From assembly GCA_015057035.1 (NCBI GenBank), contig SVFC01000022.1:1-33455 (forward strand): DNA of 33,455 bases, given 5' to 3'. The notes under the pieces are model-generated. The model ran no database searches, was not told where the DNA came from, and saw only the letters and a program-made list of their open reading frames with translations. This document shows, in pieces, positions 13,867-22,048 of this stretch (the first letter of the stretch is position 1; every line of letters begins with the position of its first letter). Made by a program: the position numbers and the translations under genes. Source of the stretch: Lachnospiraceae bacterium (lineage in GTDB: Bacteria; Bacillota; Clostridia; Lachnospirales; Lachnospiraceae).

Positions 13867-15939
13867 ATGCAAGCAGTATGTATGAAAATTTTTGAAATGA
13901 GCATTGCTGCCAGTTGGCTAATTCTGGTAGTTATCTTATTAAGAATATTTTTAGTGAAAGCACCAAAGAATTTTCGATATATATTATGGGCATTGGTGGC
14001 AATTCGTTTGATTTGTCCATTCTCAGTGAAAAGTGATTTCAGCCTAGTTCCAGATATGAATGGTTTGATGAGCACAGAAATGCCAGGGGTAGAAGTGCCA
14101 GAGCAGAACCAAGGGCAGAACACGATAATTCCAGGAACCACACCAAGTGTACCCGATACAGATTCAAACGTACAAGGTCCTTCGGTGCTTCCAGAGGAGA
14201 CACCAAATGCTCCGGTAACGCCAGAGGAGAATACAATCAAATTGATAGAGATACTACCATGGGTGTGGGCATTCGACGCAGTATTGATGTTAATATATAT
14301 GTTTGTAAGTTATGTCAGATTATGGAATCGTGTGAAAATCTCTATTCCAATTGGAGAAAACATATATATTTGTGATCAAATCCAGTCACCATTTATATTG
14401 GGTGTGATTCGTCCAAAAGTTTATATTCCTTCACATATTGGAAAAGACCAGATGCCATATATCCTTGCTCATGAAAGAGAACATTTAAGATGTATGGATC
14501 ATATATGGAAACCATTTGGTTTTGTACTGCTTACAGTGCACTGGTTTAATCCGCTGGTTTGGGTCGCTTATATTCTTATGTGTAGGGATTTAGAACTAGC
14601 TTGTGACGAACGTGTAATTCGCAATATGGATTCCACTGAAAAAAGAAATTATTCCGAAACCCTTCTGGTATGCAGTTCGCCGGGAGATTATATTTCAGCA
14701 TGCCCAGTAGCCTTTGGAGAAATTGGAATCAAAGAAAGAATTAAACGTATTTTCTCATATAAAAAACCGAAGGTATGGATTATTGGAGCTGTGATATTGG
14801 TGTGTGTTATGGTTGGAGTGTGTTTTATGACAGATCCTGTTGGAACACAGGATAATGCCAAAATGGAAACTGACGATTCTGAGTCATCGGAGGAAAGTTA
14901 TTTAAAGGAAGTTAAAAACCAGATAAAAAAAGACTATGTAAAACAGATGTCTTCTGGGTCGTGTGCTTGTAGTACAGAGGATGTTCAACTGTCAATTGTA
15001 AGTGAATTGGACTCTAGTTATGTGTTGATCATCGGCTGTAAGTGTAACAGTATCAATTTACAGGCTTCTTGGGAGAACCCAGTTCAATCTACGGTTTCGG
15101 ATTTGGCCTTTTATATGCCTGATGGATGGTCTCTTACATTTGCTCATAAGTCGGGATATTTCATTACACTTGAGGAAGCTTATTCGGATGGCTGGTTTAG
15201 TTATAATCAGTTGCAGAACATTTGGCATGATTTTTATGAAGTGTTTCCAGAGGCTTTGCCAGCATGGAGACAAGAGAATGCTGGTTTGGCACAATCACCG
15301 GAACGTCACCCTACTGGGTTGGATTACACAATCAATGAGGATGGAATAACCTGCACCATTACTGGGATAGGTGCCTGCGATAGAAATGGAGAGGTAGTCA
15401 TTCCGGAATATATTGATGGATATCATGTGACAGAAATTGGAGAAAATGCTTTTTGGGCGCAATCGAAAATTACCAGTGTTGTTATGTCTGACAGTGTGGT
15501 TCGCATTAGATCAGAGGCTTTTAGTGGATGTAAATCTTTAAAAACTATTACGTTAAGTGCATCACTGAAAACTATAGGCAGAGCTGCATTTGAGAATTGT
15601 GAATCTTTAGAAGAAATAAATCTCCCGGAAAACTTGGACTCTATTGGGGCTGCCACATTTAGAGGATGTGTCGCTTTGACAGAGGTTTCAATTCCTAAGA
15701 AGGTGATGATTATTCAAACATCTACATTTGAGAATTGTTTCAATTTAACAACGCTGACAATACCGTGCGGTATTACATCGATTGGAGAACATGCATTTAT
15801 TAATTGTGCCAATCTTCGGAGTATTGAATTTGAAGGAACAATGAAACAATGGGATGCGATTGTTAAACGTGGACCGTGGGCAGGTTCTTCGCCGGTGTGC
15901 ATTATAAAGTGTGAAGATGGCTATACGCAGGAGAATTAA
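13867..15939 (+). CDS. BlaR1/MecR1-type M56 protease fused to LRR sensor
   Basis: 690-residue membrane protein. N-terminal M56 part: helices near 10-30, 36-53 and 128-150, a Pro/Thr-rich loop (about 55-125), metalloprotease motif HEREH (202-206) with the third ligand region DLELACDE (241-248), a helix near 214-236, and a last helix near 302-320. In BlaR1 the part after this helix is an extracellular penicillin sensor. Here it is a small domain (about 345-475; FITLEEAYSDGWFSYNQL resembles domains seen in other clostridial M56 proteins) and then five or six BspA-like LRRs (about 484-655; e.g. LKTIGRAAFENCESLEEINLP). The protease is expected to cleave a BlaI-type repressor when the outside domain senses a signal. 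GAGGAGG precedes the ATG. Two LRR genes follow at 30 bases. Confidence 0.88.
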   Translation: MQAVCMKIFEMSIAASWLILVVILLRIFLVKAPKNFRYILWALVAIRLICPFSVKSDFSLVPDMNGLMSTEMPGVEVPEQNQGQNTIIPGTTPSVPDTDSNVQGPSVLPEETPNAPVTPEENTIKLIEILPWVWAFDAVLMLIYMFVSYVRLWNRVKISIPIGENIYICDQIQSPFILGVIRPKVYIPSHIGKDQMPYILAHEREHLRCMDHIWKPFGFVLLTVHWFNPLVWVAYILMCRDLELACDERVIRNMDSTEKRNYSETLLVCSSPGDYISACPVAFGEIGIKERIKRIFSYKKPKVWIIGAVILVCVMVGVCFMTDPVGTQDNAKMETDDSESSEESYLKEVKNQIKKDYVKQMSSGSCACSTEDVQLSIVSELDSSYVLIIGCKCNSINLQASWENPVQSTVSDLAFYMPDGWSLTFAHKSGYFITLEEAYSDGWFSYNQLQNIWHDFYEVFPEALPAWRQENAGLAQSPERHPTGLDYTINEDGITCTITGIGACDRNGEVVIPEYIDGYHVTEIGENAFWAQSKITSVVMSDSVVRIRSEAFSGCKSLKTITLSASLKTIGRAAFENCESLEEINLPENLDSIGAATFRGCVALTEVSIPKKVMIIQTSTFENCFNLTTLTIPCGITSIGEHAFINCANLRSIEFEGTMKQWDAIVKRGPWAGSSPVCIIKCEDGYTQEN

Positions 15940-15969
15940 TAAAGGATAGGAAAATAAAGGGGAATTGGG

Positions 15970-17748
15970 ATGAAAAAAATACTAACGATATGTGTAAGTT
16001 TGTTGTTTTGTATTGGAGTGCTCGTGTGCGCGTCAACAGATGTATTTGCATCTACAAACAGTGGTTTCTGCGGTGAGGATGCAAGGTGGTCATTTGATGA
16101 AACAACGGGGACATTAACAATCTCTGGAACAGGTGATATGTATGATGCAGAGAATGGTTATCTGTTGTGGTCCGAGTTATCTGATAAGATTTTTTATGTT
16201 GTTATCGAGGATGGTATTACTTCTATTTGTAACAGGGTTTTTTATGAAAATAAGAATCTAAAAGAAGTGTCAATTCCAGAGAGCGTGACAAGTATTGGAG
16301 AGGAAGCTTTTGCAGGGGTTGCATTAACACACATTGAACTTCCGGATAGCATTACATATATTGGTCAACAGGCATTTGCTGGGAGTCAGTTAGAGGAAAT
16401 AACCATACCGTCAGGTGTGACGGAACTACCTTTTAGAGTCTTTAGTGATTGTAAAAATCTTAAAAAAGTAGTATTGAATGACAATCTTACATGTATAGGT
16501 GACTATGCGTTCGACAAATGTTCGTCTCTGCAAACAATTACCATTCCGGATAGTGTTACAGAGATTAAGCCATCTGCTTTTGAAGATTGTACGAAGCTCA
16601 CGGAGATTGGCATTGGTAAAAATGTAACTAGTATTCCTTTTGCTTGTTTTAGATGGTGTGATAATTTAAAAGAGATATTTATTCCAGATAATGTGATAAG
16701 CCTTGAACAATCGGCCTTTGCGGATTGCAGATCTTTGGAAAAGGTAACTTTGGGAGCTGGCGTAAAAGAGTTTGATACGACGGTCTTTAGTGATTGCACA
16801 TCATTGCAAATGTTCGTTGTTAGTCCACAAAGCGATACATTAGCAAATGATGAGCATGGCGTGCTCTACAGCAAGGATATGAAAAAATTGTTACTATTTC
16901 CAATGGCTATTACAGGGGATTATGTTGTGTTTGACGGAACACAGGTGATTGGTTTTAGAGCAGGTTTTCAATGTAAAAGTCTGAGAGAATTAGTAATCCC
17001 GGATTCTTTAATGGAAATTGGAGACGATGCATTTTATGAATGTGTGAGTTTAAGAAGTCTGGATTTGGGCAACGGTGTTCAGAGCATTGGGGGTATGGCG
17101 TTTTATAATTGTAGCGCGTTGAAAACCTTGATTATTCCGGCGTCTGTGACATTTATAGATGTGCATGCCTTTGGCTCTACCTTTGACGAACCCTTTGAAG
17201 CTATTTCATTTTTAGGTAATCCGCCTCAGATTGATGCTTCCTCATCGATAATTAACACCGATGAAATCTGGTATCCTGCCGGAAATATAGAATGGGAAAA
17301 TAACTTTCCGGGAAAAATCAATGCAACCTCACGACATCAGGGCTGTGAAGGTTCACACAATTTCGTTAGAGAAGAAATTGTGCAGCCAACCTGTTCGCAA
17401 GAAGGTAGTACGGAAACGGTGAAGTGTCAAACTTGCGGATTTACTTCTGTTTCAGGAGTCGCAATTCCAACAATTGATCATACTTATGGGAAATGGGAAT
17501 ATATTACGTCAGCTGACTCTGCAAGTGAACAACGTCAACTGAAACATACATGCACTGCTTGCGGACATGAGGAAACGAAATTTGCAGACCAAGTTGATGT
17601 TTCTGAGTTACCGGAGGAAACGTCCAAAGATACACCTTCTGATATGGGAACTATTATATTCATTGTTATTGGTGTTGTTTTGGTATTGGCTGGCGTTGGC
17701 GTAGTCAATTTATTACGCGCAAAAAAAGCAAAAGGGGATTCATTATGA
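15970..17748 (+). CDS. BspA-like leucine-rich repeat surface protein 1
   Basis: 592 residues. Signal peptide MKKILTICVSLLFCIGVLVC with likely cleavage after VFA. A CGEDARWSFDETTGTLTISG module then opens an LRR_5 (BspA-like) solenoid of roughly a dozen 23-residue repeats of the type LKEVSIPESVTSIGEEAF, broken by an insert LYSKDMKKLLLFP. The C-terminal part has cysteine pairs in zinc-ribbon spacing (CQTCG, CTACG), then a membrane anchor (about 549-575) with a basic tail RAKKAK. No LPXTG. BspA-like proteins act in adhesion; here, next to an LRR-bearing protease, a ligand or co-sensor role is possible. AAGGGGAA precedes the ATG. It overlaps the next gene by 4 bases, so both are translated together. 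Confidence 0.88.
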   Translation: MKKILTICVSLLFCIGVLVCASTDVFASTNSGFCGEDARWSFDETTGTLTISGTGDMYDAENGYLLWSELSDKIFYVVIEDGITSICNRVFYENKNLKEVSIPESVTSIGEEAFAGVALTHIELPDSITYIGQQAFAGSQLEEITIPSGVTELPFRVFSDCKNLKKVVLNDNLTCIGDYAFDKCSSLQTITIPDSVTEIKPSAFEDCTKLTEIGIGKNVTSIPFACFRWCDNLKEIFIPDNVISLEQSAFADCRSLEKVTLGAGVKEFDTTVFSDCTSLQMFVVSPQSDTLANDEHGVLYSKDMKKLLLFPMAITGDYVVFDGTQVIGFRAGFQCKSLRELVIPDSLMEIGDDAFYECVSLRSLDLGNGVQSIGGMAFYNCSALKTLIIPASVTFIDVHAFGSTFDEPFEAISFLGNPPQIDASSSIINTDEIWYPAGNIEWENNFPGKINATSRHQGCEGSHNFVREEIVQPTCSQEGSTETVKCQTCGFTSVSGVAIPTIDHTYGKWEYITSADSASEQRQLKHTCTACGHEETKFADQVDVSELPEETSKDTPSDMGTIIFIVIGVVLVLAGVGVVNLLRAKKAKGDSL

Positions 17749-19592
17749 AAAAGATAACGATAATCTGCACCGCTCTATTTTTGTGGGTGTGCGTGTTGCT
17801 TTGTACACCATCTGTTATATATGCAGAGACAACAGGTGGTACTTGTGGCGAGAATGCACAATGGTCATTTGATGAGACAACACACACCTTAACCATTTCC
17901 GGTACGGGCGCTATGGAAGTCACTCTTCCAAATAATAATATGCCTTGGAGTAGCTTCTATGGATCAATCTACTACATTGTAATTGAAGAAGGAATTACTC
18001 ATATTTGCGACCAAGCTTTTAGTTACAGTGGTCCTCTTAAGGAAGTGACTATTCCCAAAAGTGTAACAAGTATTGGAAAGTATGCCTTTGAAGGCATCGC
18101 TTTAACTCACATTAATTTACATGACGGTATTACAAGTATTGGTCGAGGCGCATTTGCTTTTAGTCGACTGCAAGAGATTACTATCCCTGCAGGTGTAACG
18201 GAACTAAGTGATAGTTTGTTTTTCTACTGCACGGATCTTAAAGAAGTAGAACTTCATAATGGTATTAAATCAATCAATTACCGTGCTTTTAATAATTGTA
18301 CATCCTTACAGTCCATAGTAATTCCGGATAGCGTCACAGTACTTGAAAGCGATATTTTCGACAATTGCCAAGCCCTTACAGAAGTTACCATAGGCAAAAA
18401 TATAAAAACAATTCCTGAATCTTGTTTTAGTTGTTGTTTCGCTTTGCAGGAAATTTCAATTCCGAATAAAGTGAATACCATAGAGAATGATGCTTTTATG
18501 TACTGTACAGCTTTGGAAAAGGTAACATTTGGCTCAGGCTTAAAAGACGTATCTGTCAGTGCTTTCTATGGGTGTGAAAAATTGAAAGCGTTTAATGTAA
18601 GTAAAAGCAATCGCGCATTTGCCACTGACGAATATGGAGTCCTTTATAGCAAAGACAAAAAAACTTTATGGCTTTTCCCACCAAGTTTTTCGGGGGAATA
18701 TACTGTATTGGATGGAACTCAGAAAATTCGAAATGCTGCAGCTCAAGATTGTACGAAGTTGACCAGCATCAAACTCCCGGATTCTGTAAAAGAAATATGC
18801 CTGAGGGCATTTCAGGGCTGTTCGTCTCTGGTAGAAGTAGACTTGGGCAATGGGGTACAGATTGTTGATTCTTATGCTTTCTACGATTGCGAAAGTTTGA
18901 AGATACTCACTTTCCCTGCATCTTTGACATCTATTGGAGATCATGCCCTAAGTGGGTGTTATGAACTTCAAGCAGTTATATTTTTAGGCAACCGTCCTTC
19001 TATTAGCATGAACTTTTCTGTGAGACAGCAGACCATTTTCTGGTATCCACTAGAAAACTCGACATGGAAAGATAATCTGCCTGAAGTATGGTATGACGGT
19101 ATCAACTGGAGGCCGGGATGTGCTGTTGGTAAGCATAGTTTTGTAAATGTAGAAGCAGTGGAACCGAGTTGCTCACAAGAAGGTTGTGAGGCTTCCACGT
19201 ATTGCGAGGTTTGTGGATTAATTACGGTGTACCCTGACAAGATTCCTATGTTGAGTCATGATTATAGTCCATGGGTTTATATTACGCCAGCGGGTATACC
19301 GGAACATCAGCACAAGGTGAGCCGTACTTGTAGTGTTTGTGGTAATGAGCAGATAGAATTTGCGCGTAATGTAAATGCGTCAGAGCTACCAGAAGCACCT
19401 GTTGCAGAACCAGAAGACACAACTCTGGATGCCACAGAGGATATAACGGAGAGTACAACTACAGATACAAGTGAGCCAGATGCGCAAACCAAAGCGCCAG
19501 TTAAAATGGATGTTGTTTTTATCGTAGTTTTAATTTTTGGGGTGTGTGTTGCTGGGAGTATAAGCTATCGATTATTTAGAAAAAGAAAATAG
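17745..19592 (+). CDS. BspA-like leucine-rich repeat surface protein 2
   Basis: 615-residue paralogue of the preceding gene, colinear along its length: signal peptide (cleavage near IYA), CGENAQWSFDETTHTLTISG module, about a dozen LRR_5 repeats, the same LYSKDKKTLWLFP insert, paired cysteines (CEVCG, CSVCG), an added Thr/Asp-rich stalk (about 545-585) and a C-terminal membrane anchor (FIVVLIFGVCVAGSISYRLF) ending RKRK. The stalk would carry the LRR further from the membrane than protein 1. ATG overlaps the stop of protein 1 by 4 bases and uses AAAGGGG within its end. A tandem duplication is evident. No clear intrinsic terminator follows, only T-runs at 19593-19620. Confidence 0.88.
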   Translation: MKKITIICTALFLWVCVLLCTPSVIYAETTGGTCGENAQWSFDETTHTLTISGTGAMEVTLPNNNMPWSSFYGSIYYIVIEEGITHICDQAFSYSGPLKEVTIPKSVTSIGKYAFEGIALTHINLHDGITSIGRGAFAFSRLQEITIPAGVTELSDSLFFYCTDLKEVELHNGIKSINYRAFNNCTSLQSIVIPDSVTVLESDIFDNCQALTEVTIGKNIKTIPESCFSCCFALQEISIPNKVNTIENDAFMYCTALEKVTFGSGLKDVSVSAFYGCEKLKAFNVSKSNRAFATDEYGVLYSKDKKTLWLFPPSFSGEYTVLDGTQKIRNAAAQDCTKLTSIKLPDSVKEICLRAFQGCSSLVEVDLGNGVQIVDSYAFYDCESLKILTFPASLTSIGDHALSGCYELQAVIFLGNRPSISMNFSVRQQTIFWYPLENSTWKDNLPEVWYDGINWRPGCAVGKHSFVNVEAVEPSCSQEGCEASTYCEVCGLITVYPDKIPMLSHDYSPWVYITPAGIPEHQHKVSRTCSVCGNEQIEFARNVNASELPEAPVAEPEDTTLDATEDITESTTTDTSEPDAQTKAPVKMDVVFIVVLIFGVCVAGSISYRLFRKRK

Positions 19593-19648
19593 TTTTTTTG
19601 TAAAGAGGTGTTCTTTTTTTGTGAAAGATATGTTATTATATTCATAGT

Positions 19649-19666
19649 TAGTTAATTTTTTAACAA
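19649..19666 (+). promoter_or_regulatory. Rex-like redox operator upstream of fucO
   Basis: TAGTTAA-TTTT-TTAACAA differs at one base from the Rex consensus TTGTTAANNNNTTAACAA. Rex represses fermentation genes in Firmicutes when NADH/NAD+ is low. It lies just upstream of TATAAT (19671-19676), which has only a weak -35 (TTAGTT, 19648-19653, 17-base spacing). If that -10 is used, the leader would be about 13 bases, so the exact promoter is uncertain. Confidence 0.65.
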
Positions 19667-19695
19667 AACATATAATGTAAAAGGAGAAGAAAACT

Positions 19696-20844
19696 ATGGC
19701 AAACAGATTTATCTTGAACGAAACATCTTATCACGGATCAGGTGCAATCAACGCAATCGCTGATGAAGCAAAAGCAAGAGGCTTCAAAAAAGCATTTGTA
19801 TGCTCTGACCCAGACCTTATCAAATTTGGCGTAACCAAGAAAGTATTAGACGTATTAGAAGGCGCGTCTCTTCCATACGAAATCTATTCTAATATCAAAG
19901 CAAACCCAACAATCGAAAACGTACAGACTGGTGTAAAAGCATTGGCAGAATCTGGCGCTGACTATATCGTAGCTATTGGTGGTGGTTCTTCTATGGATAC
20001 AGCAAAAGCAATCGGTATCATCACAACAAACCCAGAATTTGCAGATGTTAAGAGCCTTGAAGGTGTAGCACCAACTAAGAATCCATGTACACCAATCTTT
20101 GCAGTACCTACAACAGCTGGTACAGCAGCAGAAGTTACAATTAACTACGTTATCACAGATCCAGAAAGAAACTGCAAGATGGTATGTGTAGACCCACATG
20201 ATATCCCAGTAGTAGCTTTCGTTGATCCAGATATGATGGCAACAATGCCAGCAAGCCTTACAGCAGCAACTGGTATGGACGCCCTTACACATGCAATTGA
20301 AGGATATATCACAGGTGGTGCTTGGGAACTTTCTGATATGTTCCACATCAAAGCTATCGAAATCATTGCTAAGAACCTTCGCGCAGCAGTAAAAGGCGAT
20401 GCAGCAGGTATGGAAGGCATGGCTCTTGGTCAGTATGTAGCTGGTATGGGCTTCTCTAACGTAGGTCTTGGTATCGTTCACTCAATGGCACATCCACTTG
20501 GTGCTTTATATGACACACCACATGGTGTTGCAAATGCAATTATCCTTCCAACAGTTATGGAATATAATGCAGAAGCTACAGGTGAAAAATATCGTGAAAT
20601 CGCACGCGCTATGGGCGTTGCTGGTGTAGATGCTATGAGCCAGGAAGAATATAGAAAAGCAGCTATCGATGCAGTTAAGAAATTATCAGCAGATGTTGGA
20701 ATTCCAGCAGACTTAAAAGACATCGTAAAAGCAAGTGATATTCCATTCCTTGCACAGTCAGCATTTGACGATGCTTGCCGCCCAGGAAATCCAAAAGCAA
20801 CAAGCGTGGAAGATATTACAAAACTTTATGAATCATTAATCTAA
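19696..20844 (+). CDS. fucO: Lactaldehyde reductase (iron alcohol dehydrogenase)
   Basis: NADH- and Fe(II)-dependent group III alcohol dehydrogenase that reduces L-lactaldehyde to 1,2-propanediol when fucose or rhamnose is fermented; cytoplasmic. It matches E. coli FucO almost end to end: MANRFILNET start, NAD-binding AIGGGSSMDTAKAIGI, PTTAGTAAEVTINYVITD, metal ligands D195 and H199 in TGMDALTHAIEGYIT, and H262 and H276 in GIVHSMAHPLGALYDTPHGVAN. Length 382 equals the family length. AAAAGGAG precedes the ATG. Single gene with a Rex-like operator and its own terminator, which fits a redox-sink role. No fucose or rhamnose genes are adjacent. Confidence 0.93.
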   Translation: MANRFILNETSYHGSGAINAIADEAKARGFKKAFVCSDPDLIKFGVTKKVLDVLEGASLPYEIYSNIKANPTIENVQTGVKALAESGADYIVAIGGGSSMDTAKAIGIITTNPEFADVKSLEGVAPTKNPCTPIFAVPTTAGTAAEVTINYVITDPERNCKMVCVDPHDIPVVAFVDPDMMATMPASLTAATGMDALTHAIEGYITGGAWELSDMFHIKAIEIIAKNLRAAVKGDAAGMEGMALGQYVAGMGFSNVGLGIVHSMAHPLGALYDTPHGVANAIILPTVMEYNAEATGEKYREIARAMGVAGVDAMSQEEYRKAAIDAVKKLSADVGIPADLKDIVKASDIPFLAQSAFDDACRPGNPKATSVEDITKLYESLI

Positions 20845-20874
20845 GATTACATAATTTGTAGATGGTACACAAAG

Positions 20875-20901
20875 CCCTCCGAGTAAAATCGGAGGGTTTT
20901 T
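20875..20901 (+). terminator. Intrinsic terminator after fucO
   Basis: CCCTCCGA (20875-20882), loop GTAAAA, TCGGAGGG (20889-20896), then five T. Confidence 0.92.
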
Positions 20902-20905
20902 CTAA

Positions 20906-20961
20906 TTGACAAACATACACAATGCGTATAATATAATAATATACGTATTATACGCAATGCG
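20906..20961 (+). promoter_or_regulatory. Promoter with 11-bp inverted repeat operator
   Basis: TTGACA at 20906-20911; -10 candidates TATAAT (20927-20932, 15-base spacing) or TAATAT (20929-20934, 17-base). TGCGTATAATA (20923-20933) and TATTATACGCA (20946-20956) form a perfect 11-bp inverted repeat over the -10 and start region. ATACGTAT (20941-20948) is a further palindrome, and CAATGCGT occurs at both ends as a direct repeat. This is typical of autoregulation by the HTH protein that follows. Confidence 0.75.
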
Positions 20962-20973
20962 TTGGAGGGAAAG

Positions 20974-21186
20974 ATGGAAGATACAGCGTTGAAAGACAGA
21001 GTGAGAGGGCTGAGAGAGTCCACGGGTATGAGTAGAAAAGAGTTTTGCGAGTACTTTGGCATACCGTATCGTACTTTGCAGGATTGGGAATTAGGCAAAA
21101 GGGAGATGCCAGGGTATTTATTGCGTTTGATGGCGTACAAAGTCAAGATGGAGCAATTAGACAAAGGAGGAAAACGCAATGAGTGA
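20974..21186 (+). CDS. Small helix-turn-helix DNA-binding protein
   Basis: 70-residue protein made almost only of an HTH: LRESTGMSRKEFCEYFGIPYRTLQDWELGKREMP is an XRE-like fold with the recognition helix at IPYRTLQDWE. It probably binds the inverted repeat in its own promoter. The frame opens at TTG 20962, but GGAGGG at 20964-20969 serves ATG 20974 with short spacing. Its end overlaps the BRO/DinD-like gene by 8 bases, so the two are translationally coupled. Pairing of a small regulator with a BRO-type protein recalls phage repressor/antirepressor or toxin-antitoxin modules. Confidence 0.8.
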   Translation: MEDTALKDRVRGLRESTGMSRKEFCEYFGIPYRTLQDWELGKREMPGYLLRLMAYKVKMEQLDKGGKRNE

Positions 21187-22048
21187 CAAGGTACAATTGT
21201 TTGAGGACCAGAGGATAAGAACGGCATGGGATGAAGAGAAGGAAGAATGGTATTTTTCCGTGGTTGATGTAGTGGGGGTGCTGACGGAAACATCAAATCC
21301 AAGAAGATATTGGAGTGATTTGAAAAGAAAATTGAAATCTGAAGGTGCCTCTCAGTTGTACGAAAATATCGTACAACTGAAAATGAAAACTGATGATGGT
21401 AAAAAATATGCAACTGATGTTGCAGACGCCGAACAACTTCTCCGTATCATTCAATCCATCCCATCCCCTAAAGCAGAACCATTCAAACAATGGTTAGCAC
21501 AGGTTGGTCGAGAACGAATGGAAGAAACCATTGACCCAGAACTGACTATTGACAGAGCCTTAGAGACATATCTGAGAAAAGGGTACTCAAGAGAGTGGAT
21601 TAATCAGAGATTACAATCCATTCAGGTCAGAAAAGAATTAACCGATGAATGGCAGGATAGAGGCGTAAAACCAGGAAAGGAATTTGCAATTTTAACAGAT
21701 GAAATCACAAGAGCTTGGTCGGGAATGACTACGCGCGAGTATAAGAATTATAAAGGCTTGAAAAAGGAAAATCTTCGCGACAATATGAGTACCACAGAGA
21801 TTGTTCTTAATATGTTGGCTGAGACTGCTACAAAAGAGATTTCAAAACAGGTAAGACCAGAGGGCTTTGGTGATAACAAGAAAGTGGCAAAACGTGGTGG
21901 CGATATTGCCGGAAATGCTAGACGCGAGTTAGAAGCAGAAATTGGCGCTTCGGTAATCACTAGCAAAAATGCTATAGAACTGAACCAAGTGATGACAGAA
22001 ATGTTAGAATATGTTTCGGAGATGAAAGTAGAAGATGGAGACGAATAA
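21179..22048 (+). CDS. BRO-N / DinD-like protein
   Basis: 289 residues. The N-terminal half (about 5-115) is a BRO-N domain, recognised by WYFSVVDVVGVLTETSNPRRYWSD with the aromatic and WSDLKRKL pattern of phage antirepressors. The C-terminal half (about 165-280) resembles E. coli DinD: EFAILTDEITRAWSGMT, then YKGLKKENLRDNMS. DinD-type proteins are damage-inducible in E. coli and inhibit RecA filaments; that role here is inferred from family only. AAAGGAGG within the HTH gene provides the ribosome site. Coupled to the HTH gene upstream (8-bp overlap) and to the GH20 gene downstream (14-bp overlap). Likely a transferred accessory module. Confidence 0.82.
   Translation: MSDKVQLFEDQRIRTAWDEEKEEWYFSVVDVVGVLTETSNPRRYWSDLKRKLKSEGASQLYENIVQLKMKTDDGKKYATDVADAEQLLRIIQSIPSPKAEPFKQWLAQVGRERMEETIDPELTIDRALETYLRKGYSREWINQRLQSIQVRKELTDEWQDRGVKPGKEFAILTDEITRAWSGMTTREYKNYKGLKKENLRDNMSTTEIVLNMLAETATKEISKQVRPEGFGDNKKVAKRGGDIAGNARRELEAEIGASVITSKNAIELNQVMTEMLEYVSEMKVEDGDE

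Noticed and set aside
19855-20481. 208-residue minus-strand ORF opposite fucO
   Set aside because: Cysteine- and aromatic-rich translation typical of an antisense shadow of a biased coding gene, with no ribosome site or family pattern.
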